Both the position numbers and the translations under genes were made by a program. Below, one piece after another: positions 1-6,745 of a DNA stretch of 61,097 bases. Source of the stretch: Bacillota bacterium (lineage in GTDB: Bacteria > Bacillota > Sulfobacillia > Sulfobacillales > Sulfobacillaceae); NCBI GenBank assembly GCA_021797825.1, contig JAJZZA010000010.1, positions 1 to 61,097 on the forward strand. Direction: 5' to 3'. The stretch's first letter is position 1. The number at the start of each line of letters is the position of its first letter. Under the pieces are notes generated by a model. It was not told the DNA's origin, searched no databases, and worked only from the letters and a program-made list of their open reading frames with translations.

Positions 1-2
1 TC

Positions 3-86
3 GCCGGTCGCGTTAGCCGACGGTACACCTCGGCAACGGAGTTCATGAAGGACCTCATGCAGGAACCCCCGGACGAACCCCGGTGA
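3..86 (+). CDS. C-terminal end of an antitoxin gene (partial, cut by window edge)
   Basis: An open frame enters from the window edge and ends at TGA 84-86. Its last residues read SRRYTSATEFMKDLMQEP and then a short acidic tail. The stop overlaps the GTG start of the downstream RelE-like toxin by four bases (GTGA), which is typical of translationally coupled type II toxin-antitoxin genes. The N-terminal DNA-binding part is outside the window, so the antitoxin family cannot be named. The assignment rests on position, overlap and partner. Confidence 0.6.
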   Translation, partial: AGRVSRRYTSATEFMKDLMQEPPDEPR

Positions 87-358
87 AGCTCCAGCGGTCT
101 GCCCGTTTCACCAAACAGTTTCAACGCTTGTCCAAAGGCGATCCTCGCCTCCTTAGACAGGTGGAGAAGACGATCCAGTACCTTTTGCGATTTCCACCCG
201 CGCATCCTGCCTTACGGATGAAGCGGATTCAAGGGACGCCAGGCATCTATGAATGCTCGGTGAATATGGACATTCGGGTGACCTTCGAATTTCTGGATCC
301 CGAGACAATTTTGTTACGCAACATCGATCACCACGACCGGGCGCTCAAGCGTTATTAA
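83..358 (+). CDS. RelE/ParE-superfamily mRNA interferase-like toxin
   Basis: This 91-residue basic protein has the length and layout of RelE/YafQ-type toxins: an N-terminal helix pair (RFTKQFQRLSKGD, LLRQVEKTIQYLL), then a beta sheet with IYECSVNMDIRVTFEF and ILLRNIDHHDRAL. Family members cut mRNA, usually at the ribosome. The conserved arginine of the V-N-x-x-I-R-V-T strand is present and the C terminus carries the His/Asp-rich end common in the family. The start is GTG 83, overlapping the stop of the upstream antitoxin. It is the first of four toxin-antitoxin modules in the first 7 kb, and the first tRNA-Phe-type repeat lies just downstream. The gene is intact. Confidence 0.75.
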   Translation: MKLQRSARFTKQFQRLSKGDPRLLRQVEKTIQYLLRFPPAHPALRMKRIQGTPGIYECSVNMDIRVTFEFLDPETILLRNIDHHDRALKRY

Positions 359-620
359 GAGATTGGGGCGGGGGTGGATTGTGGTACCCGGAATCCGAGG
401 CGGGCGGTTGATTATTGGACGCTTGGCTCCTACGCTAAACGTCGATCGCGGCTGCAATGGGGATCTCGACGACGTGACAGATGTTCGCCGTCACCACGGC
501 GTCACCAAGAGCGTCTGGAAATGACGATAGAGGAGCAACTCAGTGGACGGTGGTGATCCCGCAACCTGCACCTTAAGCGGATTGCGACAGCAACATGCCT
601 GTAGACCCCGTAGTCTAGCT

Positions 621-665
621 CTGGAAATCCTCGTGTCGGTGGTTCGATTCCGCCCTGCGGCACCA
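621..665 (+). pseudogene. tRNA-Phe 3' half (att core), copy 1
   Basis: These 45 nt correspond to tRNA-Phe from the anticodon loop to the CCA end: loop CTGGAAA, variable loop GTGTC, T-arm GGTGG-TTCGATT-CCGCC, acceptor strand CTGCGGC and ACCA. The pattern matches bacterial tRNA-Phe, where TGAAAATCCCCGTGTC precedes the T-arm. The 5' half (acceptor GCCGCAG, D-arm) is missing, so this is not a functional tRNA. Compared with copy 2 the anticodon loop and one T-stem base differ. Confidence 0.75.
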
Positions 666-678
666 CTTAAATTTGAAG

Positions 679-703
679 CCCTGCAAGGCCTGCAGGGTTT
701 TTT
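679..703 (+). terminator. Rho-independent terminator following tRNA-Phe fragment 1
   Basis: Stem CCCTGCA (679-685), loop AGGCC, stem TGCAGGG (691-697), then six T. The same hairpin follows the other tRNA-Phe fragments, so it was probably copied along with the 3' end of the tRNA gene. Confidence 0.8.
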
Positions 704-1030
704 CATCGCGGGCGTGTGGGGGTCGTTTCGGGCTGGCGTTACCAGGAGGGTGACCGCAGAATTTGGGCATGGCCGGGAGAAGTCCTGAAAGCCTTGCGGT
801 GACTGAATTTCAGGACCCTCGGCAGACGAAGATGGCGTCACCAGGAGAATAGCGACCGAGTTTTGCAGGCCAGCTATTGAGTACCGTACGAGGCGGAGCA
901 CGCTGCATCAGGGATCACCATCCAGAGGGTTCTGTGAGTTCCCTCGGGCCGTTCAGGAATCCTTCGGCAAAAGGAATGTAATGCCGGAGAGATACCGCCA
1001 TCGTGTCACTGGGTATGAACTCAGGGTCCG

Positions 1031-3403
1031 TCAAGGCAACTCTTCCAGGTGGTATCCGAACGCGCGATAACTGGCGGCGCGGCGGCGATACATTCGGGCT
1101 AGCGCGGGAATTGCGGTGTCAATATAGTCGTAGACGATGACATCGTTCTTCTCGGCATGGTCACGGTGTAGCCGGCCTATATATTGCTGGAGGGCATTCC
1201 GCCACGAGACGGGGGCTGCGAGAAACAGGGTGTCCAGCCGAGGGAGATCAAAACCCTCGCCCACAAGACGGCCCGTGGCCAGAATCACACGACCCTGGGG
1301 TGGCGGCGGAGTCGTCAACTGACTCCGGATCCGGGAGCGGACGCGGGCACTGGGTTGGCTACTCAGCGTCAATACCTCCAATCTACGATCCGTTAAGCGC
1401 TCGGCCAGCAAATCCCGCTGCTGCGTGCGTTGGGTCAGCACCAACGGATACCGTCCTTTAGCGAGAGACTCGGCAATGTCGTTCACGATGAGTTGGTTGC
1501 GGTTTTCATCGAGCGCCACATGCTTGAAGATCTCCTGAATGGTGAGGCCCTCGGCTCCGTCAGGCAAGGTGCAGGTGGTAACGCGTGGACGCACGCGGTG
1601 AGCGTAACCGGACTGTTGAACGGCGGTTTTGGTGTCGTAGGTAAAACGAATCGGCCCCAGGTGCATGAAAATGATAGGGTGGTGACCGTCCCGGCGCAAC
1701 GGGGTGGCACTCAGACCCAGGCGATATCGCGAGGGACTGGCGCGCAGGATGGCCTCGTAAGCTGGGGATGCCATGTGATGACATTCGTCTAGGATGAGCG
1801 CTCCGTATCTAGCCAAAAGATCGCGGTGCTCGTCGCGCATTACGGTTTGTACGGTTGCGACATCGACCACGCCGCTGGCTCTTTGTTTCCCGCCACCTAT
1901 TTGTCCGATGCGATGGGGCTCATCGAATGCTAAGATCGCCGACAATTGCGCAACCCATTGAGCCAGCAGTTCCCGATTGGGGACGACCACTAGCGTATTG
2001 ACTTGACGTTGAGCGATGAGAGACGCCGCGACCACGGTCTTGCCAAAGCCGGTCGCCGCGTCCAGGATCCCCAAGTCATGGGGGAGCAGGGCCTCTACCG
2101 CCTGCTGCTGGTCGGCTTGCAACTGTGCGGTAAAGCGTGCGGTAATGGGGGCCCCGGATATCCGCCGGTCCTCGATCTGGGCACGTATCTCGTGTTGTGC
2201 CAAGACGGTGAGGCTTTCCTCTTGGAGGGCCCTGGGTAATGCCAAGGCCTCTCCCATATCGTCGGCCATGGAAAGGATGCGGGGTGTGTTCCACGTGGAA
2301 AAATGTAGGCGCTGGCGCCGATAGAATTCGGGATTGGGAAACGCAGCCAGACGTACCAGTTCGTAGAGCACTCGGTGCGGGAGCCCGTCGGTCGGAATTT
2401 CTATCCGATCCCCGACGACGAGGGTGATGGACTTCTGCCCTGGTGGGGACGATGCAACCGAGCCCACGGCGGTCTGTGGGCTCGGTTCGGTGGTGAAATA
2501 GTGAGAGGGGTCAATCAGTCCGAGGTCTTGCCACTCGCTGGTCGCCTCCGATCCGAGGCGTTCCTGGACTTGAGTGAGGGTCATCCGGCAGGTCTTCCGT
2601 AGATAATCCCATTGGTTGGGGTCGGGCGTGCCACTGTCCTGGAGGAACACGCTGTTCCCGGCGGGCACCGCCTGGCCCTGGAAGGGGAGCGCGATGAGAT
2701 TGCCGAACCCGCCTTGTGGCATGGTGTCCTGGCTGGGGAAGAAGCGGTCATAGGAATCCAATCGTGGTCGGCCCATGTGGCGCGCCGCTGCCGTCAGGAT
2801 TTGCGTGCCCAGCCGTCGGGCGAGTCGGGCGGGCACCGGTTCATCGAAGAAGATCCACACGTGGGCGCCGTGGCCCGATCGCGACCGTTCTAATGACGCC
2901 GGCACATCCCATGATCGACAGACGTTCAGGTACGCCAGCGCATCCTGTAGCCAGTTCGCTTTATCGAAGTCGACGGCCAACAGCCAAGTTTCTTCGCTGG
3001 GCAGGAGCGGATACAACCCGATCACCTGTCGGCCAAGGAAGTGCTGGTAAATCACTTGATCGGTCAAGGGCAGGAGATCCTCAGGGCTATAGGGAGGCTT
3101 CAGTCCGTGGCGTGTGAGGGCGGGCGCGTAACCAGTCTTCCCGGTGCGGGCATTACTGAAGCGAACGGCGTACACGTCCTCCCGGCCGCGAAAGAGCGAA
3201 CGGAACAGGTGGATCTTGTCCGCCGTCGAAAGCGACGAGGAACCTGGGATGGCTTTCCGCACTCGCTCCAATTCCTGCCGCAAGAAGGTGTTTTCCTGGA
3301 CCAGCCGGTCGTACGCCTGTTTGAGTTCGGCATACCGCATCTTCGCCAATTTTGGTCCCCCTACGGGCCTTTTTTGCGGTCTCACCGTCTGGGGGACACC
3401 CAT
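1031..3403 (-). CDS. Archaeo-eukaryotic primase (TOTE type) fused to SF2 helicase
   Basis: This 790-residue protein has three parts. An N-terminal coiled segment (about 20-50) is followed by an AEP primase domain (about 60-290) with metal motif DFD (145-147), the S-G-H-G-A-H motif (176-181) and a FPSQD/NLIALPF region. A superfamily 2 helicase follows (about 420-790) with Walker A ATGFGKT (450-456), DECH (539-542), SATP (565-568) and the C-terminal GEGFDLP and QYIGRLHR motifs. This architecture is known from TOTE conflict systems, thought to act against invading replicons. That role is inferred from the family, not shown here. It lies as cargo between tRNA-Phe repeats 1 and 2 beside a BrnTA module. 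ATG 3403 has no clear ribosome site; the ATG at residue 22 is an alternative. Confidence 0.85.
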   Translation of the reverse strand: MGVPQTVRPQKRPVGGPKLAKMRYAELKQAYDRLVQENTFLRQELERVRKAIPGSSSLSTADKIHLFRSLFRGREDVYAVRFSNARTGKTGYAPALTRHGLKPPYSPEDLLPLTDQVIYQHFLGRQVIGLYPLLPSEETWLLAVDFDKANWLQDALAYLNVCRSWDVPASLERSRSGHGAHVWIFFDEPVPARLARRLGTQILTAAARHMGRPRLDSYDRFFPSQDTMPQGGFGNLIALPFQGQAVPAGNSVFLQDSGTPDPNQWDYLRKTCRMTLTQVQERLGSEATSEWQDLGLIDPSHYFTTEPSPQTAVGSVASSPPGQKSITLVVGDRIEIPTDGLPHRVLYELVRLAAFPNPEFYRRQRLHFSTWNTPRILSMADDMGEALALPRALQEESLTVLAQHEIRAQIEDRRISGAPITARFTAQLQADQQQAVEALLPHDLGILDAATGFGKTVVAASLIAQRQVNTLVVVPNRELLAQWVAQLSAILAFDEPHRIGQIGGGKQRASGVVDVATVQTVMRDEHRDLLARYGALILDECHHMASPAYEAILRASPSRYRLGLSATPLRRDGHHPIIFMHLGPIRFTYDTKTAVQQSGYAHRVRPRVTTCTLPDGAEGLTIQEIFKHVALDENRNQLIVNDIAESLAKGRYPLVLTQRTQQRDLLAERLTDRRLEVLTLSSQPSARVRSRIRSQLTTPPPPQGRVILATGRLVGEGFDLPRLDTLFLAAPVSWRNALQQYIGRLHRDHAEKNDVIVYDYIDTAIPALARMYRRRAASYRAFGYHLEELP

Positions 3404-3576
3404 CTTGACGAAAGGGCCCGACCAAACCGAACGGCGTTTGCCCCGTCCCGCATTTCGAAGGTGTGGTTAGTGCCTAGTCCCAGATGGCCATCATGCGTCC
3501 CTGCGGACCGGTAGAACAGGGATCACGGTGACCAATAACCGTGTGCCCAGGCAGGGCGAAGGTGGCGGGGACAGCC

Positions 3577-3858
3577 TTAAGCTTTCACCTTAGTTCGCAC
3601 ATAAGCCCGGAGCACGGCATTGATGCGACCTTGGCAGCCGGGACCCTGTGCCTTAAACCAATCCACCACATCGCTGTCGAGGCGAAGCGATAGGCGCGTC
3701 TTTGATACGGGCATCCACCACTCTGCTTCCGCCCAAAATGCTTCGTCTTCGGCCGGGCTATCACTGTAATCAATGTCCGCATCGGTCTTCTGGTGGATGC
3801 GGACCCAATCAGTCCGGCTGGCCGGGTTGGAGAAACTGGAAGTAGAGTTGTTGCTCAC
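3577..3858 (-). CDS. brnA: BrnA-family antitoxin
   Basis: This 93-residue protein has an acidic N-terminal half (DIDYSDSP, EDEAFWAEAEWW) that would bind the toxin. Its C-terminal ribbon-helix-helix part (KTRLSLRLDSDVVDWFKAQG and INAVLRAYVRT) is the DNA-binding domain typical of BrnA. It would neutralise BrnT and autoregulate the operon. The start is GTG 3858, preceded by a strong AAGGAGG nine bases upstream. That ribosome site lies inside the 3' end of brnT, so the two genes overlap by about 50 bp. The gene is intact although the partner toxin has an internal stop. Confidence 0.85.
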   Translation of the reverse strand: MSNNSTSSFSNPASRTDWVRIHQKTDADIDYSDSPAEDEAFWAEAEWWMPVSKTRLSLRLDSDVVDWFKAQGPGCQGRINAVLRAYVRTKVKA

Positions 3859-4096
3859 GACGATTGGCCCTCCTTAATGAGATGACCCGAATGCGATCAC
3901 CCCTACGAGTGAAGACGATGTTCACAACGACATCTTGGATACGATCGAGGCCCGCCCAGCGCTGTTCCCCTTAGTCGTAGCGTGTGTCCGGACGCACCCA
4001 TAGAGGCCAATGGAAACAAGCGGCGGCATCAGCAAAATCAAATGCGTGCTTGTGGATATTCAGCTCATTTTTGGCTGTGTCCCACTCGAACTCCAG
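3809..4096 (-). pseudogene. brnT: BrnT-family toxin with an in-frame stop codon
   Basis: The reading frame begins with EFEWDTAKNELNIHKHAFDF, followed by A-A-A-C-F and the RPDTRYD block typical of BrnT ribonuclease toxins. A TAA at 3971-3973 then interrupts the frame. The same frame resumes directly with GEQRWAGL and NIVFTRRGDRIRVISLRRA, which is the expected second half, and ends at TGA 3809. No frame change is needed, so a single nonsense mutation explains the break. The first family residue is coded by CTG 4096. A longer open frame runs up to 4201, but those extra residues do not look like BrnT. The toxin is probably inactive unless the stop is read through or is a sequencing error. Confidence 0.8.
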
Positions 4097-4328
4097 GTAC
4101 GTAGTGTACCGCGAGAGATGACGATTGTCATCCGCGCCTGCCAGGGGAAGGGGGAGCGCTCTGTTACTGGTGCGAACAGTATGGCCGCCTGGCGTCACCA
4201 CGGAGTCACCAGGACGGTGTAGAAATGGGGATATAGGAGCAACATGGTAGACATCGGTGATCGCGGAAACTCGCTTCCTAAGCGGATTCCCGCGCCCACA
4301 GCATCGTGGTGGACTAAATGCCCACGAC

Positions 4329-4373
4329 CTGAAAATCCTCGTGTCGGCGGTTCGATTTCGCCCTGCGGCACCA
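4329..4373 (+). pseudogene. tRNA-Phe 3' half (att core), copy 2
   Basis: Loop CTGAAAA contains the Phe anticodon GAA. Then come TCCTC, GTGTC, the T-arm GGCGG-TTCGATT-TCGCC with one mismatch, CTGCGGC and ACCA. The 5' half of the tRNA is absent. Confidence 0.8.
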
Positions 4374-4384
4374 CTGTTTTGAAT

Positions 4385-4409
4385 CCCTGCCTAGCTTGTA
4401 GGGCTTTTT
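4385..4409 (+). terminator. Degenerate terminator following tRNA-Phe fragment 2
   Basis: CCCTGC, a seven-base loop and GTAGGG are followed by CTTTTT. This is a weakened version of the hairpin found in copies 1 and 3. Confidence 0.55.
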
Positions 4410-4563
4410 ACGATTTGCGTTGCGTAGCCGGTTAGAACTGGCGTCAGCAGCAGAGAGAAATCCGCATTCGTGTATGGCGGTGTGAAGACCCGATAGCCTT
4501 ACGGGAACACATTTTCAGGACCCTCGGCGGAACCGGCTGGCGACACTGCGGTGTCACCAGCAG

Positions 4564-4685
4564 AAAGAGCCCAAGAGAATGGAGCACGGTGTGGCCAGGA
4601 GGGTGTACACGTACGGACATGGGAGCACCCCGGTAGACCTGGGTGATGCCGGAAAGCCCCAGTCTGAGGCGATTTCGACCATATC
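4564..4685 (+). repeat. Solo left-flank fragment of the att-like repeat
   Basis: The stretch containing GTGTGGCCAGGAGGGTGTAC, GGGAGCACCCCGGTAGACC, GATGCCGGAAAGCC and TCTGAGGCGATTTC aligns with the left flank of copies 1-3. It stops before the tRNA core, which is missing. It directly follows copy 2 and precedes the VapBC-like module. It may be what remains of a further element or of a deletion between two copies. Confidence 0.5.
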
Positions 4686-4720
4686 AGTATTGCGCGGTAA
4701 CCTAAGCCAATCGGGGCCAT

Positions 4721-4749
4721 TTTCTGCATTTCTGCCGGTGTGGTATAGT
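4721..4749 (+). promoter_or_regulatory. Probable promoter of the VapBC-like module (extended -10)
   Basis: TGGTATAGT is an extended -10 ending at 4749, 20 bp upstream of the antitoxin ATG. The -35 (TTTCTG, 17 bp away) is poor. Confidence 0.45.
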
Positions 4750-4769
4750 AAGAGAGGAGGCGAGTGGTC

Positions 4770-5045
4770 ATGCAGCACTATCTTGTGCAGTTGCGCGATC
4801 GGGGCGTGGTCACGTTGCCCAAAGAGGTTCGGGAACGCTATGGCCTAGCGGCGGACACGCCGTTGACGCTTATTGATTGGGATGGGATCCTGGTGTTGAG
4901 TTCCCGCGTCCCGGTGGTAACGGAGCTTGCCCGCCAGTTGGCAGCCGAACGTGCGGCGGCCGGTGTTACGGTGGATGACTTGCTGACCGCTTGGGCGCAG
5001 GAGCGATACGGGACTGAGGTTCCTCCCTCCACCGACGACGCGTGA
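4770..5045 (+). CDS. AbrB/MazE-fold antitoxin (VapB-like)
   Basis: About 91 residues. The N-terminal swapped-hairpin AbrB domain reads HYLVQLRDRGVVTLPKEVRER and TPLTLIDWDGILVLSSR. The C-terminal helical tail (ELARQLAAERAAAGVTVDDLL) probably binds the toxin. ATG 4770 is chosen because AGGAGG (4755-4760) lies nine bases upstream; the GTG at 4764 is too close. The TGA stop overlaps the ATG of the PIN-domain toxin (TGATG), so the two are translationally coupled. The family member usually represses its own promoter with the toxin as co-repressor. Confidence 0.8.
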   Translation: MQHYLVQLRDRGVVTLPKEVRERYGLAADTPLTLIDWDGILVLSSRVPVVTELARQLAAERAAAGVTVDDLLTAWAQERYGTEVPPSTDDA

Positions 5046-5485
5046 TGCCGTCACGCCTCCGGCTATTCCTGCACACGGATGTGATCATTGCGGGGAGCGC
5101 ATCGCCGGACGGGGCTTCTCACGCCCTCTTTCAGGTGGCTGAACTCCGCCTGCTCGAGGCCTGGACCTCCCCGCTTGTGTTGACGGAGGTACGCCGTAAC
5201 CTCCTCCAGAAACTGCCGCGGGGGTTGCCAATCTTCGAAGTGTTGTGGCCTAAAAGTCTTCAGATTGGACCGGATCCCAGCGAACAGGGCATGGTCCGAT
5301 ACGCCGACTACGCGCACGCGAAAGACGCCCATGTGGTGGCGGCCGCGATCCAGGCTCAGGCCGACTGGCTGGTCACGTTTAATGTACGACATTTCTATTC
5401 CCCTCCCGGCTTGATCGTGCTTCGCCCGGGGGATGCGGTCCAGCGCATTCGGGGCTCCATCGGACGACTAGCGGCGGACTCCTGA
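5045..5485 (+). CDS. PIN-domain toxin (VapC-like ribonuclease)
   Basis: This 146-residue protein has PIN-fold landmarks: an N-terminal strand FLHTDVIIAG with the first metal-binding aspartate, TSPLVLTEVRRNLL with the conserved glutamate, AKDAHVVAAAIQAQADWLVT with the third acidic site, and TFNVRHF near the end. Most VapC proteins have T-N-D-R-H-F at that last position; here the aspartate is replaced by asparagine-valine, so the fourth acidic ligand may be missing. Family members cleave RNA, often tRNA. ATG 5045 overlaps the antitoxin stop. It lies between the solo flank and repeat copy 3. Confidence 0.75.
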   Translation: MPSRLRLFLHTDVIIAGSASPDGASHALFQVAELRLLEAWTSPLVLTEVRRNLLQKLPRGLPIFEVLWPKSLQIGPDPSEQGMVRYADYAHAKDAHVVAAAIQAQADWLVTFNVRHFYSPPGLIVLRPGDAVQRIRGSIGRLAADS

Positions 5486-5688
5486 GAGAGTACTTAAGGT
5501 TCCCCTGGGGCAAACATCGTTGCCGTTTTTGGAGCGTGTGCCCGAGCATCGGCGCCACCACGGCGTCACCAGGAGCGTCTGGAAATGAGAATATGGGAGC
5601 AACGGCGTAGACACTCGGGATCCCGGAAACCCACATTCAAAGCGGATGCCAGCAACTCCAGCATCGGGGCAGATCCCTTACCCGAGAT

Positions 5689-5733
5689 CTAAAAATCCTC
5701 GTGTCGGCGGTTCGATTCCGCCCTGCGGCACCA
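5689..5733 (+). pseudogene. tRNA-Phe 3' half (att core), copy 3
   Basis: Loop CTAAAAA (anticodon changed from GAA), TCCTC, GTGTC, a perfect T-arm GGCGG-TTCGATT-CCGCC, CTGCGGC and ACCA. The 5' half is missing. Confidence 0.75.
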
Positions 5734-5745
5734 CTTAATTTGAAG

Positions 5746-5770
5746 CCCTGCAACGCCTGCAGGGTTTTTT
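5746..5770 (+). terminator. Rho-independent terminator following tRNA-Phe fragment 3
   Basis: Stem CCCTGCA (5746-5752), loop ACGCC, stem TGCAGGG, then six T (5765-5770). Confidence 0.8.
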
Positions 5771-6299
5771 CATCACCAACGTGTGGTGGCCGTGTAGGTC
5801 CGGCGTTACCAGGCGAGAGAAATCAGGAATCGTTTACGGCGGTGCGAAATCCCGAAAACCTTACAATTACTGACTTTCAGGATCTTCGCCGGCTTAAGCT
5901 GGCGCACCACGGCGTCATTGTCCCGCGAAGTTTCTTTAGAGATGAGGGTGGGCCTCTTTACGGCATCCTGCAGGGGCGGCCGTCAAGCCACGGCACGTGG
6001 CTAGGGCACAATGGCTCCGGTCATGAACGTTGTGGGGAAAGGCACCCGGCGCTGTCAGGCAGCGATTCCGAAGGTGAGCGATAAGGGGTGCAGCCTGTAA
6101 CCCAGGAAATCCAATCGGGGTAAGTCCGACCGTGGCAATTCCCATTCGGCCGCGTAGCCAATCGCACACCAGGAGGAGGTGACTCGCCTGGTGAAAACCG
6201 CGAAGATAATGGGCTCTTTCTCAAAGCCGAGTACAGGGTGCTGAACATTCGCGGTGTGTCCCGGTATGCTACTGTAAAATGTTAACCGGTGAGGTGGGC

Positions 6300-6551
6300 G
6301 ATGGCGAGGCAAACCCGGGTCGCATGTGCTGTCCGCCGCATTAGCGCGCGGATCCTTTTCCCCGAACGCTTGAACTGGCAACCGAAATAGAGGTGCATCA
6401 GCGAGGTTCGAACTGATTAAACAAAGGATGATGCTGGGATACTCATAGAAATAGTCCGACTGAACCGACGAGTGCCGGTCAGTCATGGTTTCCCGTAGTC
6501 ACCAGGTGCGTCGAGGGTCACCACGCTGCCACGTTTTCGAGGTCCGTGCAA
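6300..6551 (-). pseudogene. MazF/PemK-family toxin remnant with several frameshifts
   Basis: Pieces of a MazF-type ribonuclease appear in different frames. The first is KRGSVVTLDAPGDYGKP, ending at TGA 6483, which overlaps the end of the upstream mazE. A short PALV follows in another frame. Then comes SVQSDYFYEYPSIILCLISS and ADAPLFRLPVQ in the frame starting at 6486. The order matches the family (K-R-G-D-V-V, then G-K-P-R-P-A-L-V-x-Q-S-D, then D-A-P-L-F-R). At least two indels lie between 6460 and 6490 and the C-terminal third is not readable. A TTG at 6551 could be the original start. The toxin is dead. Confidence 0.7.
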
Positions 6552-6745
6552 TTGCTTATCTCCTCCATAAAGGGCAGTGTTGCTTGTTCTACTGAGTCGT
6601 CCCACAAGGTAAAGGACTGCCGCCGACATTCCTCGGCAAGTCCGGGGCGCCGCGCATCCAGGACCCATATTGTCACCGGGCGTAATCCTGCCGCTCGCCA
6701 TCGCTGACGATGGCGGCCCACTCGCTTTGGAGGGGGAGTTGGCAT
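6518..6745 (-). CDS. MazE-type antitoxin (DUF3018-like), intact
   Basis: This 75-residue protein starts MPTPPPKRVGRHRQRWRAAG and continues LRPVTIWVLDARRPGLAEECRRQS, then an acidic C-terminal part. This is the standard layout of the short MazE-family antitoxins that pair with PemK-like toxins: a basic DNA-binding start, the R-P-x-x-I-W-V-x-D strand and a toxin-binding tail. ATG 6745 is taken as start. The downstream mazF-like gene overlaps its end and is broken, so the antitoxin survives without an active partner. It lies to the right of the third tRNA-Phe repeat. Confidence 0.7.
   Translation of the reverse strand: MPTPPPKRVGRHRQRWRAAGLRPVTIWVLDARRPGLAEECRRQSFTLWDDSVEQATLPFMEEISNCTDLENVAAW

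Larger units (their letters stand above)
487..860 (+). repeat. Att-like repeat, copy 1 (tRNA-Phe 3' end plus flanking arms)
   Basis: This is one of three related units (others at 4192-4560 and 5551-5930). Order within the unit: paired GTCACCA motifs (490-496 and 501-507), a conserved left flank with GTCTGGAAATG and GGAGCAAC, a 45-nt tRNA-Phe 3' half (621-665), a terminator hairpin, then a right flank with GTTACCA (738-744), TTTCAGGACCCTCGG and GGCGTCACCAGGAG. Spacing from the paired motifs to the tRNA core is 131-135 bp in all copies. The arrangement resembles an integrase attachment site: core plus arm sites. No protein-coding gene is supported between 359 and 1030. Confidence 0.75.
4192..4560 (+). 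repeat. Att-like repeat, copy 2
   Basis: Same layout as copy 1: paired GTCACCA (4194-4200, 4205-4211, again 11 bp apart), left flank with GGAGCAACATGGTAGAC, tRNA-Phe core 4329-4373, terminator, then right flank with GTCAGCA (4443-4449), TTTTCAGGACCCTCGG and GTGTCACCAGCAG (4551-4563). Its core keeps the GAA anticodon loop, so it is closest to a real tRNA-Phe. Confidence 0.75.
5551..5930 (+). repeat. Att-like repeat, copy 3
   Basis: Paired motifs GCCACCA and GTCACCA (starts 5554 and 5565, 11 bp apart), left flank with GTCTGGAAATGAGAATATGG and GTAGACACTCGGGATCCCGG, tRNA-Phe core 5689-5733, perfect terminator, right flank with GTTACCA (5805-5811), ACTTTCAGGATCTTCGCCGG and CACCACGGCGTCA. It is the longest clear alignment to copy 1. 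No gene is seen from 5486 to 6299; the part after 5930 holds nothing I can identify. Confidence 0.75.

Noticed and set aside
580-665. tRNA-Leu, tRNA-Ser, tmRNA or group I intron
   Set aside because: The loop CTGGAAA first suggested tRNA-Ser and the AAAATCC a split tRNA-Leu. The short variable loop GTGTC and the GAA anticodon in copy 2 fit tRNA-Phe instead. No intron core motifs or tmRNA 5' end are seen.
487-5930. Integron-type attC array
   Set aside because: The units separate toxin-antitoxin cassettes as in chromosomal integrons, but they are about 370 bp, contain tRNA-Phe sequence and a terminator, and lack the attC inverted-repeat layout. No IntI is present.
6480-6520. A fourth att arm, from GTCACCAGG near 6500
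   Set aside because: The motif occurs inside the mazF remnant without any tRNA core or flank similarity, so chance is likelier.
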